The notes: generated by a model not told the origin, from the sequence alone. A DNA stretch of 64,000 nucleotides from Paenibacillus sp. FSL H8-0537 (GCF_038051995.1 NZ_CP150290.1:669501-733500), one strand, 5' to 3'. Positions 8,476 through 18,254 are shown, counted from the stretch's first letter. A program made the numbers and translations.

Positions 8476-10035
8476 ATGACAACGAATTATCTGGAAATGA
8501 AGGATCTTGTTGGAAAAATGGAAGGCAAGCCGACCACCCACGGCTGGGACATCGTTTGTTCATACGACGTCCGTCAGTTGAACGTGTTTTTGAAATCACA
8601 GTATGAAGCGGGGAGACTCGCCAGGGAAGTCATGCTGAAAACGGAGCGGGAACATCCGATTGACGGAAAGAAGTATACCATCCAATACGACATCAAATTT
8701 GCTTCGCCCGTTATCAGCTTCATTGCCGGGCGTTCCGGTTTTGCGACGCTGACAATGCCCATCGATGAAGGCAGCACCGTTTGGATAATTAATGAGGAAG
8801 CCGTGACTAGAACGATTCCGATTCCGGGAGGCACTTACAGCGTGCAAGCCATCGTTCCACTCGTGGCGATCAAGGGAGACACCGGCGAAGTCATCGAGCA
8901 TGACGATGTCGTGACGTTCAGTGACGGCAATTCACACGACAATCATATTATTGTGCATTTCAATTCGGAGAGGGGAACCTTGTATCAAATCGTTCCGCCG
9001 CCGTATCCGAAGGACCACGATATTTTGATCACTTACTTCTTGCCTGTATTGAAAGACTACTTTCAAACGAATATTCAGGGGATCGATTATGCGCTGTCTT
9101 CGATTAACAACAAGCAACCGGCATCCGGCAAAACCATTCTGACGCCAAAGTCGTTCGTGTTTACTTCGACGGGGGACAAGAACGATGGGGTTCTTAGTTT
9201 GTACATTCAGACGAAAGAAAGCGGCTGCCCGCCTGGCAATCCATCTCCTTCGTTTCAGCCGGGCGATAAGGCCGTACATCCGATTCCGAAAGGTTATACG
9301 GCTAGCATCATTTTGTCCAACAAGTTAGTTACGCAATCGTTTTTAATGCCTCAACTGAAGGCTTCCGGTTTTTCGGTCGAGCTATCCAATCCGATTAGCG
9401 GAGGCGGGATATTCGCTGTACTGCGGAAAAACCAAAATATAATTTCCGTTGGAAAAAGTGGGGAAAGCTTCTTTGAAAGTCACAGCTATGACGGGCTGCA
9501 AATTAGCATGCACGATAATCCCATCAATATGACGTTGCAGAAAGGCGGAATTACGCTTAAGTTTGAGGGGAATGCGCTTTCGAAGTGGAGCCAACATTCA
9601 AAGTTTTCGGAATCATACTCCCCCCATGGCAGCGTTAATATTAAGATCTGGCTTCATAAAGGGCCCGTGCCGTTGACGCTAAGTGCGGAGGACGTAATCG
9701 GGTTGCACATTTCCGTCGATCCGTACGAATTTACGGTTGATTTGCAGGGGGAGCCTTGTTATATTATAGACTTTGGTTGTACGGACACCTATCCTAGGTT
9801 TTACGAATACTTGAAAGGACAACTTCAATTCCCTGCAATCGATCTTCATTTGCCAGGCTTGGACTTTTTCAATACGACGAATTTGCTGGCACCAGGTCAG
9901 AACGTTATCGGACTGGACACGTCCAAAGGTGTGCAAACGCCGCACGATTTTCTGGTCGTCGGCAACGTAACGAATCTGAAGCAGTTGCGGGAGCTTCGCA
10001 CCGAAGCGGCTGATGGGTTTAATCGAACTACTTAA
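8476..10035 (+). CDS. TULIP/P47-like lipid-binding-fold protein (cassette gene 3)
   Basis: The protein has about 519 residues from ATG 8476, preceded by GGAGA ten bases upstream; an earlier ATG at 8413 would overlap gene 2 and has no ribosome site. The N-terminal 'HGWDIVCSYDVRQLNVFL' segment matches the opening strand-helix of the TULIP domain found in clostridial P47/OrfX proteins (a Gly-Trp-Asp followed by an Asn about 10 residues on). Long amphipathic beta strands follow, and the C terminus has 'TNLLAPGQNVIGLD' and 'PHDFLVVGNV', the 'NLL-PG ... P-D-F/L-GN' signature seen in such proteins. P47/OrfX proteins accompany toxin genes in some Clostridium and Paenibacillus strains, which is the basis for suspecting a toxin-associated cassette. 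No signal peptide is present. The family call is motif-based. Confidence 0.68.
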   Translation: MTTNYLEMKDLVGKMEGKPTTHGWDIVCSYDVRQLNVFLKSQYEAGRLAREVMLKTEREHPIDGKKYTIQYDIKFASPVISFIAGRSGFATLTMPIDEGSTVWIINEEAVTRTIPIPGGTYSVQAIVPLVAIKGDTGEVIEHDDVVTFSDGNSHDNHIIVHFNSERGTLYQIVPPPYPKDHDILITYFLPVLKDYFQTNIQGIDYALSSINNKQPASGKTILTPKSFVFTSTGDKNDGVLSLYIQTKESGCPPGNPSPSFQPGDKAVHPIPKGYTASIILSNKLVTQSFLMPQLKASGFSVELSNPISGGGIFAVLRKNQNIISVGKSGESFFESHSYDGLQISMHDNPINMTLQKGGITLKFEGNALSKWSQHSKFSESYSPHGSVNIKIWLHKGPVPLTLSAEDVIGLHISVDPYEFTVDLQGEPCYIIDFGCTDTYPRFYEYLKGQLQFPAIDLHLPGLDFFNTTNLLAPGQNVIGLDTSKGVQTPHDFLVVGNVTNLKQLRELRTEAADGFNRTT

Positions 10036-10089
10036 TGCTGCGATGGGACAGCTCATATGTTTTAGTTGTTTTGAAATTATTGAAATATC

Positions 10090-10136
10090 AAAAAAGCGCT
10101 TGATTGTTCCTAGCTGGACGATCAAGCGCTTTTTTC
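10090..10136 (+). terminator. Strong terminator of the three-gene cassette
   Basis: A perfect inverted repeat with arms AAAAAGCGCTTGAT and ATCAAGCGCTTTTT around a 16-base loop, 55 bp after the stop codon of the TULIP-like gene. The inner 35 bases recur in degenerate form at 47419-47453. Confidence 0.9.
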
Positions 10137-10310
10137 GCGATTAATCGCTCATGTGACGATGTACTCCTTTGCTTTGTGTCCATGAGTATCAAGGTAAGTT
10201 TGCACGCGCATGCGATGCCACTTGATTCACAACCTAACGCGGGACAGCGGTCTCATCCCTTGTATGGTCCATAAAACGGGAGAGTCAACAACATAGATTT
10301 ATAGTGATAC

Positions 10311-10341
10311 TAAAAATCCCTCGCCTTTAAGCGTGAGGTTA
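10311..10341 (-). terminator. Possible terminator of the response regulator gene
   Basis: On the minus strand a short CCTC...GC / GC...GAGG hairpin overlaps the stop codon and is followed by GATTTTTAG. The stem is short with a bulge, so the call is weak. Confidence 0.4.
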
Positions 10342-11502
10342 TCCAATTTCTGTTTCCTCATTGCGCCAAGGGGGCAATTTTTTTCTCGTTTGTTCGAACC
10401 AGTCTACCAGCTTTTCTGTCAAGCCGATCCGCAGCTCGTTTGTAAATAGATGATCCATCTTATGGTAGTGCCTCTCCGCTTCTTTGTGCCTTCCGCTTGC
10501 CGTATACAGCTTCATCAGCGCAAGCCCGTCCTCTTCGTTATAAGGGTCCGTATCCTGAATCCGTTCGTACATCGTCAGCGCTTCCTCCAGCATCATGGCT
10601 TTCTCATAGTATCGGGCTAACGATAGGGCATTCTGTTTCCATAGCTTCCGTAGTCTTTCGCGTTCGTCCTCTACCCACCCATAACCGATCTCTGGTAAAT
10701 AGTCCCCTTCATAAAGCGAAAGCAATCGCTGAAGCTTGGAGTGACTTTCGGACAAATTTAAGCCGCTCACCTGGCGCAAACCGTTTTCCCATTCATCCAC
10801 GTCAATCCGAATTCGGCTTGTGTCGAGTATGTAGCCTTCTTGCATAGTCCTATTTTGGATCGGGGCATCAATTCCCATTTGCTTCAAGCACTGTCTAATG
10901 TGATAAATCGATGTGTACAATTGATTCGCCGCCTGTTTAACATCAAGCTCCGGCCACAGCAGTTCCAAAAGTGTTTCCTTGAGGACGATATTGCCGCGTT
11001 GGTGTAGCAGGTAAGCAAACAGAGTCTGCGTTTTTGCCGTACGCCATTTCGGTATTTCCGGAGACCCGCCACTTCTCTGAAAACGGAGAGACCGAAAACA
11101 TAGAATGCGAGAAGGCGGTATTGAGCGCATATCTTCTTTATGCATTCTTTTTTGCATCAGCCGCGTTATCGTTTGATCCAAGCGTGCTTGATACAACGGT
11201 TTAAGCAAATAATCGACCGCATTCAGCTCAAAAGCTTGGACAGCATACTCGCTATATGCCGTTATAAATATAATATCAACTCCCGGACAAGCCTCCTGTG
11301 CCAGTTCTACCGCTTTGATTCCCGATATTTCCGGCAAGTGAATATCGAAAAATACGACGTCTGGCTGAAGTTCCGGCATTCGCATAATAGCCTCTCGCGC
11401 ATTTCCAAACGAGCCGACCACCGAAATACCGGGATATCCCGACAGCATTCGCCGAATCTGGTTTAACACCAGCGCTTCGTCATCCACCAGCATGATCTTC
11501 AT
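10339..11502 (-). CDS. Response regulator with receiver, OmpR-type winged helix and BTAD domains
   Basis: The product is 387 residues. The receiver domain (1-120) shows the acidic pair D7-D8, the phosphoacceptor D53 in 'VFFDIHLPEISG', the Thr of 'FITAYSEY' and the Lys of 'YLLKPL'. A winged-helix DNA-binding domain follows (about 165-240, 'RTAKTQTLFAYLLHQRG'), then a bacterial transcriptional activation (BTAD, TPR-like) domain to the end. The start at 11502 is chosen because the domain begins MKIMLVDDE there and a GGAG lies ten bases upstream; an in-frame extension to 11619 encodes no recognisable domain. It lies divergent from an SLH gene that separates it from the hybrid kinase at 14916, which is its likely partner. 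Target genes are unknown. Confidence 0.9.
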   Translation of the reverse strand: MKIMLVDDEALVLNQIRRMLSGYPGISVVGSFGNAREAIMRMPELQPDVVFFDIHLPEISGIKAVELAQEACPGVDIIFITAYSEYAVQAFELNAVDYLLKPLYQARLDQTITRLMQKRMHKEDMRSIPPSRILCFRSLRFQRSGGSPEIPKWRTAKTQTLFAYLLHQRGNIVLKETLLELLWPELDVKQAANQLYTSIYHIRQCLKQMGIDAPIQNRTMQEGYILDTSRIRIDVDEWENGLRQVSGLNLSESHSKLQRLLSLYEGDYLPEIGYGWVEDERERLRKLWKQNALSLARYYEKAMMLEEALTMYERIQDTDPYNEEDGLALMKLYTASGRHKEAERHYHKMDHLFTNELRIGLTEKLVDWFEQTRKKLPPWRNEETEIG

Positions 11503-11995
11503 GTATTTCACGCTCCATAACATGTATGCATTGTTTTTTGGCAAGATTCGACTTGTTATACCAATACTATCGGAATTTTGGTAATGGATGATTAGATCTG
11601 TCCGAGCAGCCATGTCCAATTAGAAGTAGTCTCAGTCGGTTGAATTACCTTGATAATTCGGGGTTAATTTCAAGTATTTCATTAGCACGTGAGCGAAAAC
11701 AGCAAATAAAGCAGGTGTAGAGATCCTGTAAAGCCCCTTTTGTTACGATCACCCCTGTCGAAAGTAAGTGAATGATATCAAGATATAGGATCAAGGGCCT
11801 TGGAATCCCTATGGGACAGGGTGGGGGGAAGCGGAATAGAAAAAGAAAGATTGTTTTACTTCAGTGTGAGCAAACGTGCCTGAGTTAGATAGGGATAGAC
11901 AAATTTTTCAAGAAGAAAGGAGAACCCTGCTTAACTGAAAGAAATGTGCAAATATAGAATTTCTATATGCTTTCGTTAGCAGGTATACACAAAAT
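11503..11995. other. Divergent intergenic region between response regulator and SLH gene
   Basis: About 490 bp with both promoters expected here. An imperfect inverted pair, CACCCCTGTC near 11750 and GACAGGGTGG near 11815, flanks about 60 bases and could form a leader structure for the SLH gene. No gene is recognised. Confidence 0.35.
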
Positions 11996-14599
11996 ATGAA
12001 ATTAAAAAATCGAGGAATGTTATCTGTTCTAATAGCAATTATTATGGTATGGACAATGGTGCCACTTCATCCGTTAGAAGTAAAAGCCGCTGCAACATCT
12101 ACACTTGATCTTGGTACTCCTATTAGTGTAACCGAAACCACCTATCAGCTATCAAATGCTACATTTGGAAGCACAGGTGTCGTGAATGGAGCAGGCGGAT
12201 ACTTTACTGTGGCAGTAAATAATGGTTCTATTGCTGTTGGAGCTCTTCCAAGTGGTATCACCGAGTTGATTAATGGCATAAAAATCAGTGGCATTGTGAC
12301 TGATCAATCTTCATCTGTAAATAGAGTATTCAATTTTTCAAATGGTATTACTTATGAAGATATTCTGGTTGTTATTCAAAATTTGACATTTACCAAAGCT
12401 GTGGGGCAAACCCAAAGTGTAACAGTAAATGTAGCGCCAGGGGCACCATTGACCGATGGAAAAACATCTGTGCGTACCTACAATGGGCGTCATTTTGTAT
12501 ATGTGCAAAGACAGGCTACTACCATGACTTTTAAAGATGCTGTGACGGTTGCAACGAACAATAGCGGTCATCTTTTAGAGCCAAAAGCAAACAATCCACA
12601 AGAAATTTTTGCGATTGCTAGTATGTTTAAAGAATTTAAAAGTGCCTTTAGGGGAAATTGGAGCTTTTTAACCTTTATAGGCGCTACTAATACTACAGCA
12701 CCTAATTGGAACACTTCTAGTTATAGCGCTACAAGATATATATCTAACAGTCAGCCAACAGGTCTTGATACATCGAATGAGTTTGTGCCAAATGGAGCGT
12801 ATGACCATCTTACACTTCTGCTAGACACGACTAGTAATAAAATTGGTTACTTAGCTGTGAATAATACACACGGCAGCAGCAGCGGATATTTTGATCCGGG
12901 AGTTATTGTCGAGTATAATTCAGGGGTCATTAGCAACAATATCACAGCCATAAAATATATTGGGGTTTCAGAGTTGAAAGATTTGACGCTGTCGAGCGGC
13001 ACGTTAAGCCCGGCATTTGCGGCAGACACCACAAACTATACGACAAGTGTGCCGAACAGCGTGAGCGACACGACAGTGACGGCAATGGAATTTGATGCTG
13101 TTTATTCTACGGTGACGGCGAGCGTGTACAATAGCGAAGGCATGTTGGTACAAGGTCCGATTAACTTGACAAGTGGCGTCGCTTCCGATTCCCTGCCGCT
13201 GAGCGTAGGCATCAACACGATCAAGGTGGTCCTGATGACTCAGGACGGCACGACGCAAACGTACATTATAACGGTGACGCGCGCCCCTAGTGGCGGCTCC
13301 GGTTCCACCGGAGGTTCGACACCTGCACCTACATCCACTCCGGCTCCTACTCCGGCATCGGGCGTGAAAACAACCGTTAACAATGAGGACAGCAGCTTCG
13401 CTACTGGCACAACGGCAAACAACGTGACGACCGTTGTGATTGATCGAGATAAACTAACGGCTCATCTCTCCAAAGGCGACGGACAGCAGTTGAATGTGCT
13501 TGTGCCTGGCGAGGGTGACATCAAGGTTGCAGGTTTGACCGCAGCCACCCTGAAGCAGTTGTCCGATACCGGCTCCACGCTGAACATCGAGAACCTGCTT
13601 GCTATTTATCCGATTCCAAGCACACAACTGGATCTGGGTTCGATCACTAAACAATGGAACGGCGCGCCGCTTGGCGAAATTGCAGTCGATTTGGATATCA
13701 AGAGATCGTCTGACGCATTAAAAGCCGCAGCAAAAGAGCAAGCGACCAAAGATGGCTACGATCTGCTCGTCAATCCGGTCGATTTATCGCTTAGCTTCAC
13801 GTATAACAACCAAACCGTTAAGCCGGATCAATTGAAGGGCTACGCGCCGCGCTATATCGCTTTGCCTGAAGGCATTGATCCGAACAAAATTACGACCGGC
13901 GTCATTGTTAATCCGGACGGTACCGTGTTCCATGTACCGACAGTCGTCACGAAAATCAACAACCGTTACTTTGCAATGATCAACGACCTGCGCAGCCAGG
14001 GTAGCTACTCGGTTATCTGGAATCCGCAAAATTTCGATGACGTGAAGAGCCACTGGGCACAGGCGAGCATCAACAATATTGCAGCCAGACTGCAGCTTGC
14101 AGGTACAGGCAACAATACCTTCTCCCCGAATCGCAGTATTGACCGTTCGGAATTTGCCACGATTGTGGCAAGCGGACTTGGTTTAATGCGCGAAGGTGTA
14201 TCCGGCACGCCTTATAGCGACGTAGCACCATCGAGTTGGTACCACGATGCCGTAACGATTGCCAGCGAATTTGGCGTTATTAAAGGCTTTGATGACGGTG
14301 CTTTCCACGGCAGTGAACGGATTACAAGAGAGCAAGGCATCGCTATGATCGCCCGCTCCCTTCATATTGTTCAGCCGCAAGAAGCGCTGAGCTCACTGGA
14401 AATCAATCAGCTTCTTGCTCCTTATAGCGATATGGACCAAATCTCCGGGTATGCCCGGGAGTCCGCGGCCCAACTGATTAAGGCTGGCATCCTGCAAGGG
14501 ATCGGCAAACAGCAGTTGAACCCGAAAGCGGCGATGACGCGCGCGGAAACGGCGGTTATGGTTGAAAGATTGCTGAAAGCTACGAAGTTGATCGACTAG
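11996..14599 (+). CDS. Secreted SLH-domain surface protein with cadherin-like beta-sandwich domain
   Basis: The protein is 867 residues. A signal peptide covers about residues 1-32 (basic MKLKNR start, hydrophobic core, 'VKAAA' cleavage site). Residues 35-320 are an unrecognised, Thr/Asn-rich beta module with a possible C-type-lectin-like character. Residues 324-430 match the cadherin-like beta-sandwich repeat (PF12733: 'LKDLTLSSGTLSPAFAADT'). A Gly/Ser then Thr/Pro linker follows, an unassigned domain, and three SLH repeats at about 680-867 that anchor the protein to secondary cell-wall polymer. Base use changes sharply near 12965, from A+T-rich to G+C-rich codons, exactly at the start of the cadherin-like domain, so the gene looks like a recombinant. 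Nearby secA2 could export it. Confidence 0.9.
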   Translation: MKLKNRGMLSVLIAIIMVWTMVPLHPLEVKAAATSTLDLGTPISVTETTYQLSNATFGSTGVVNGAGGYFTVAVNNGSIAVGALPSGITELINGIKISGIVTDQSSSVNRVFNFSNGITYEDILVVIQNLTFTKAVGQTQSVTVNVAPGAPLTDGKTSVRTYNGRHFVYVQRQATTMTFKDAVTVATNNSGHLLEPKANNPQEIFAIASMFKEFKSAFRGNWSFLTFIGATNTTAPNWNTSSYSATRYISNSQPTGLDTSNEFVPNGAYDHLTLLLDTTSNKIGYLAVNNTHGSSSGYFDPGVIVEYNSGVISNNITAIKYIGVSELKDLTLSSGTLSPAFAADTTNYTTSVPNSVSDTTVTAMEFDAVYSTVTASVYNSEGMLVQGPINLTSGVASDSLPLSVGINTIKVVLMTQDGTTQTYIITVTRAPSGGSGSTGGSTPAPTSTPAPTPASGVKTTVNNEDSSFATGTTANNVTTVVIDRDKLTAHLSKGDGQQLNVLVPGEGDIKVAGLTAATLKQLSDTGSTLNIENLLAIYPIPSTQLDLGSITKQWNGAPLGEIAVDLDIKRSSDALKAAAKEQATKDGYDLLVNPVDLSLSFTYNNQTVKPDQLKGYAPRYIALPEGIDPNKITTGVIVNPDGTVFHVPTVVTKINNRYFAMINDLRSQGSYSVIWNPQNFDDVKSHWAQASINNIAARLQLAGTGNNTFSPNRSIDRSEFATIVASGLGLMREGVSGTPYSDVAPSSWYHDAVTIASEFGVIKGFDDGAFHGSERITREQGIAMIARSLHIVQPQEALSSLEINQLLAPYSDMDQISGYARESAAQLIKAGILQGIGKQQLNPKAAMTRAETAVMVERLLKATKLID

Positions 14600-14610
14600 T
14601 ATTAAGGATT

Positions 14611-14639
14611 AAGAGGGGGCTAACTGCCTCCTCTTTTTG
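14611..14639 (+). terminator. Terminator of the SLH gene
   Basis: The arms AGAGGGGGC and GCCTCCTCT (one G-U pair) enclose a five-base loop and are followed by a run of T residues, 12 bp after the stop codon. Confidence 0.85.
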
Positions 14640-14915
14640 TGCGACGGGCAGTCGCATCCTAGTTCACGAACGCACTATAAGTAATTACTACAAACAGCGG
14701 TAACGCTACATCTGTAAAAACGCACCGAGAGTTTAGAACATTACATTTCTCGGAGGTGAAATAGTCACAACACTGGCTAATATGCCTAATCACCCGATTT
14801 ATGGAACAAGGGATTCCCGCTGTTCTTGTCGAAGTATGAAAGCTATCGGACCGGGACTTAGCATTTTCAAGCACTTGGCAGAACTGAACGGCGAATCGTT
14901 GGGAGTGAGCTCTAT
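14640..14915 (+). other. Intergenic region upstream of the hybrid kinase
   Basis: About 275 bp after the terminator, with no gene recognised. A CCGAGA/TCTCGG hairpin lies at about 14727-14752. The ribosome site GGGAGTGAG of the kinase gene is at its end. Confidence 0.35.
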
Positions 14916-17900
14916 ATGATTTGGATAAAAAACAAAACCGCCCTGAAATATGCTGTGACGTTCATCCTGTTTCTCTCTATACTTCTTGGCATCCGGTGGC
15001 TTTGGTCCGGGTTTTTCCTTACGCCTGAGCATCCTCGTGCGGTTCAAGGCGTGCTCGATCTGCGCGGCTGGGACTTCGCCAACTCCCGTTCCATCACGCT
15101 GGACGGTGAGTGGGATTTTTATCCGGAAGCATTCGTCACGCATACAAACAAGGATTGGAAATCCCTGAACAAGCGTAATATCATGGTTCCGGGAGATTGG
15201 CGAAGCGCTTTACCAGCAGATTCAAAGTCCTCGTTTGGATACGGTACGTACCGGCTGCGCATTCTGGTCGACCCTTTGCCGCAGCAGTCCTTCGAATTCT
15301 GGATTCAGGAAATTCAAGCCTCTTCAGTTGTTGAATTCAACGGACAGATAGCAGGAGTCGGCCAACCGACGGAGCAAGCGGATACATATAAGCCCCGCCG
15401 GATTTCTTATACCCCACTTTATAAGGCAAACGGAGTGAATGAGATCGAGCTGCTCGTACGCGTGGCCAATTTTGATAATCCGCTTAATGGCGGTATTGTC
15501 AGAGACATCCGCTTTGGGTCGGATACGGCCATTAATACCGAACGATGGATCTCTATTGGCTTTCAGATTATGACCTTCGTGGTACTGATGTTTCTTGGCT
15601 TGTACACCGTGATGTTATACTTTCTCAGTTGGCAAAAAGGGTTGCTTGCCTTCTTTATGCTGCTTTTGACCTCCGGGATTACGATTGTGTCTGATAACGA
15701 CAGCCTGCTGCTGGTATGTATGCCTTTTATCAATTATGCATGGGCACTGAAAATTAAATTACTCTCTTACTCGTGGCTCCCCTTTTTTTTTCTACTAATT
15801 ACCGGAATTTTTGCCAAGCTCCGAACAAACACGGTTTTGTTCCGTACGTACACCATTGTTCTGGCTTTGTATTCAGGATTTATATTGGTCATGCCGCCCC
15901 CGCTCATTTATTATCTAATCGAATTTAAAATATTCAGACTGCTTTATTGGTTTCCAATGGCTTGGGTTATCTATCTGATTGGCAAACTTATAGCCAGAAA
16001 TCAGCCCGGTGCCATCTTCCTGCTGCTTGCTACCATGAGCATATTATCCAGCTCCGCATGGGGACTGATTAATGCTCACTTGAAAGTAATAAACGTGTAC
16101 TTCCCGTTTGACGTTCTAGTGGCTATTGTCAGTTTTTCCGCGTACTGGATTAATCAGTACTTTCGCAATTCCCAAGAAAACGCCAAACTAAACGAGCAAT
16201 TAAAAATGGCAGACAAACAGAAGGACGATTTTCTGGCCAACACATCCCATGAATTGCGAAATCCCTTGCACGGAATGCTTAATATGGCGCAAACCGTCCT
16301 TGACAGCGAAAAACATTCATTGAGCCGCGAGAGTGTCCAAAATTTGGAGCTGGTAATGACGGTCGGTCGGCGCATGTCGTTTATGTTAAATGACCTGCTT
16401 GATTTGACTCGTCTCAAGGAGAGTAACATCCGTCTGCACATGCAGACCGTTCAGGTGCAGGCGATCGCTTCCGGCGTATTCGACATGCTTCGCTTCATGA
16501 CCGTTAGTAAACCGATCCGGCTGGTCAATGAGATTCCGAATGAGTTTCCTCCTGTGATGGCCGACGAAAACCGACTCATTCAAATTTTGTTTAATCTCGT
16601 TCACAATGCAATCAAATTTACCAACGAAGGAACTGTCGCCATCCGGGTGGTCGCACAAGATGGGAAGGCGTACATTAGCGTTGCGGATACGGGCGTCGGC
16701 ATGGACGAGGAAACGCTGCAAAGAATCTTTAACCCTTACGAGCAAGGCGACTCAGGTATGACGGCGGCGCCCGGGGGTGGAATCGGACTGGGCCTCGGCA
16801 TTTGCAAACAGTTAGTGGAGCTGCACGGAGAAACGTTGGAAGTGAAATCTGCCTCTGGCCAAGGTTCGGCATTCACCTTCGCTTTGGCGCTGTCCGATTC
16901 GCCCGTTCAACGGGAAGCGGATTTTGCAGCAGTCCTCCCGCTTGTCTATGCAGAAACCGCCGCGGCTACCGACTCGAACATCCGTTACGGTACGGATGAC
17001 GATTCTGCCGTTGTGGAGGGATCGGTGCGTTCTTCGGTATTGGCTGTGGACGATGATCCGCTTAACTTGAAAATACTGGAGAACATTCTGGCTGGAAAAT
17101 CTTTCGACATCGTTGCGGTTACGAGCGGCAAGGATGCTTTGTCTCATCTGAACACGAGAGTATGGGATCTTGTTATTGTTGACGTCATGATGCCTCATAT
17201 GTCGGGGTATGAGTTAACAAGAGCTATTCGTGAGCGCTATTCGAGCTCGGAACTGCCCGTTCTGCTTCTGACCGCGCGGAACAACCCTGAGGATATTGCC
17301 ACCGGTTTTTTGGCTGGGGCTAACGATTACATTGTGAAGCCTGCGGATGCGATGGAGTTAAAGGTTCGGGTGCGGGCATTAACGGATCTGAACCGTTCCG
17401 TACGCGAACGCCTGCGTATGGAAGCGGCATGGCTGCAGGCGCAAATAAAACCGCACTTTTTATTCAACACCCTCAATGCGATAGCTGCGCTTAGCGACGT
17501 TAATCTGAACAGAATGCGCCTACTGCTCGACGAATTCGGTAATTATCTACGGGCCAGCTTCAACTTTCAAAATTCCGAGCTGCTTGTTCCGCTGAGACAG
17601 GAGCTTGCCCTCGTACGTTCTTATTTATATATCGAAAATGAACGTTTCGAAGGCAGGCTGAGCACGGTTTGGGAAGTCGAAGCGAACATGGAGCTGAGGC
17701 TTCCCCCGCTTTCCATACAACCGCTTGTCGAAAACGCAGTGCGGCACGGCATCATGAGTCGTTCGTCGGGCGGAATGATTCATATTCATATCGCCGAATA
17801 TGAGGATCGTACTGAAGTAACTGTTTCCGATAACGGCGTGGGGATGGATACAAAAACGCGGCAACATATATTCGATATACGTTCGAATCAAAGGCAGGGA

Positions 17901-18032
17901 GTCGGTTTGTTCAATATTAATCAACGGTTGAAACAATTATATGGGAAAGGCCTACACATTCAGAGTGATCCAGGTCAAGGGACGATTGTCGTCTTTGCCG
18001 TGCCGAATAATGCGGTGAACCGCCTGATTTAG
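14916..18032 (+). CDS. 7TMR-DISM hybrid sensor histidine kinase with second LytS-type kinase module
   Basis: This 1038-residue membrane kinase has an N-terminal membrane anchor (about 10-30), an extracytoplasmic jelly-roll 7TMR-DISM sensor (about 45-205), seven membrane helices (205-415), a HisKA domain with H445 in 'NTSHELRNPL', a HATPase domain (N-box 'NLVHNAIKF', 'GLGLGICKQL'), a receiver domain with D756 in 'IVDVMMPHMSG', and a second His-kinase of the LytS type with H847 in 'QIKPHFLFN' and its own HATPase. The ATG sits after GGGAGTGAG. Signal probably flows from the sensor through H445 and D756 to H847 and on to the BTAD response regulator at 10339-11502; that pairing is inferred from family habits and proximity. 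The ligand of the sensor, often a carbohydrate in this family, is unknown. Confidence 0.93.
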   Translation: MIWIKNKTALKYAVTFILFLSILLGIRWLWSGFFLTPEHPRAVQGVLDLRGWDFANSRSITLDGEWDFYPEAFVTHTNKDWKSLNKRNIMVPGDWRSALPADSKSSFGYGTYRLRILVDPLPQQSFEFWIQEIQASSVVEFNGQIAGVGQPTEQADTYKPRRISYTPLYKANGVNEIELLVRVANFDNPLNGGIVRDIRFGSDTAINTERWISIGFQIMTFVVLMFLGLYTVMLYFLSWQKGLLAFFMLLLTSGITIVSDNDSLLLVCMPFINYAWALKIKLLSYSWLPFFFLLITGIFAKLRTNTVLFRTYTIVLALYSGFILVMPPPLIYYLIEFKIFRLLYWFPMAWVIYLIGKLIARNQPGAIFLLLATMSILSSSAWGLINAHLKVINVYFPFDVLVAIVSFSAYWINQYFRNSQENAKLNEQLKMADKQKDDFLANTSHELRNPLHGMLNMAQTVLDSEKHSLSRESVQNLELVMTVGRRMSFMLNDLLDLTRLKESNIRLHMQTVQVQAIASGVFDMLRFMTVSKPIRLVNEIPNEFPPVMADENRLIQILFNLVHNAIKFTNEGTVAIRVVAQDGKAYISVADTGVGMDEETLQRIFNPYEQGDSGMTAAPGGGIGLGLGICKQLVELHGETLEVKSASGQGSAFTFALALSDSPVQREADFAAVLPLVYAETAAATDSNIRYGTDDDSAVVEGSVRSSVLAVDDDPLNLKILENILAGKSFDIVAVTSGKDALSHLNTRVWDLVIVDVMMPHMSGYELTRAIRERYSSSELPVLLLTARNNPEDIATGFLAGANDYIVKPADAMELKVRVRALTDLNRSVRERLRMEAAWLQAQIKPHFLFNTLNAIAALSDVNLNRMRLLLDEFGNYLRASFNFQNSELLVPLRQELALVRSYLYIENERFEGRLSTVWEVEANMELRLPPLSIQPLVENAVRHGIMSRSSGGMIHIHIAEYEDRTEVTVSDNGVGMDTKTRQHIFDIRSNQRQGVGLFNINQRLKQLYGKGLHIQSDPGQGTIVVFAVPNNAVNRLI

Positions 18033-18035
18033 CAG

Positions 18036-18060
18036 CTTGCCGATGCGCATCGGCAAAAAG
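18036..18060 (+). terminator. Possible hairpin after the hybrid kinase
   Basis: A near-perfect palindrome, TTGCCGAT-GC-GC-ATCGGCAA, directly follows the stop codon, but it is trailed by A rather than T residues, so terminator activity on the plus strand is doubtful. Confidence 0.35.
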
Positions 18061-18254
18061 ACGACAGCGATACTCCGGACTGTACAAGCAGCGTAAAACG
18101 CTCCGGAACTGGACGGAGGATCTGCTGAAACAACATGAGCAATCAAACTGATTTTAATATCAAAAACTCCAAACGGACAACGTGGCAAAAACATAGCTTC
18201 ATTAGAATAAGTCAAGTGTTGTAATCAACGAGTGGGTATTCAGATATTGTCGCA

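Noticed and set aside
18033..18254. Possible gene between the hybrid kinase and secA2
   Set aside because: Only short frames without ribosome sites are seen.
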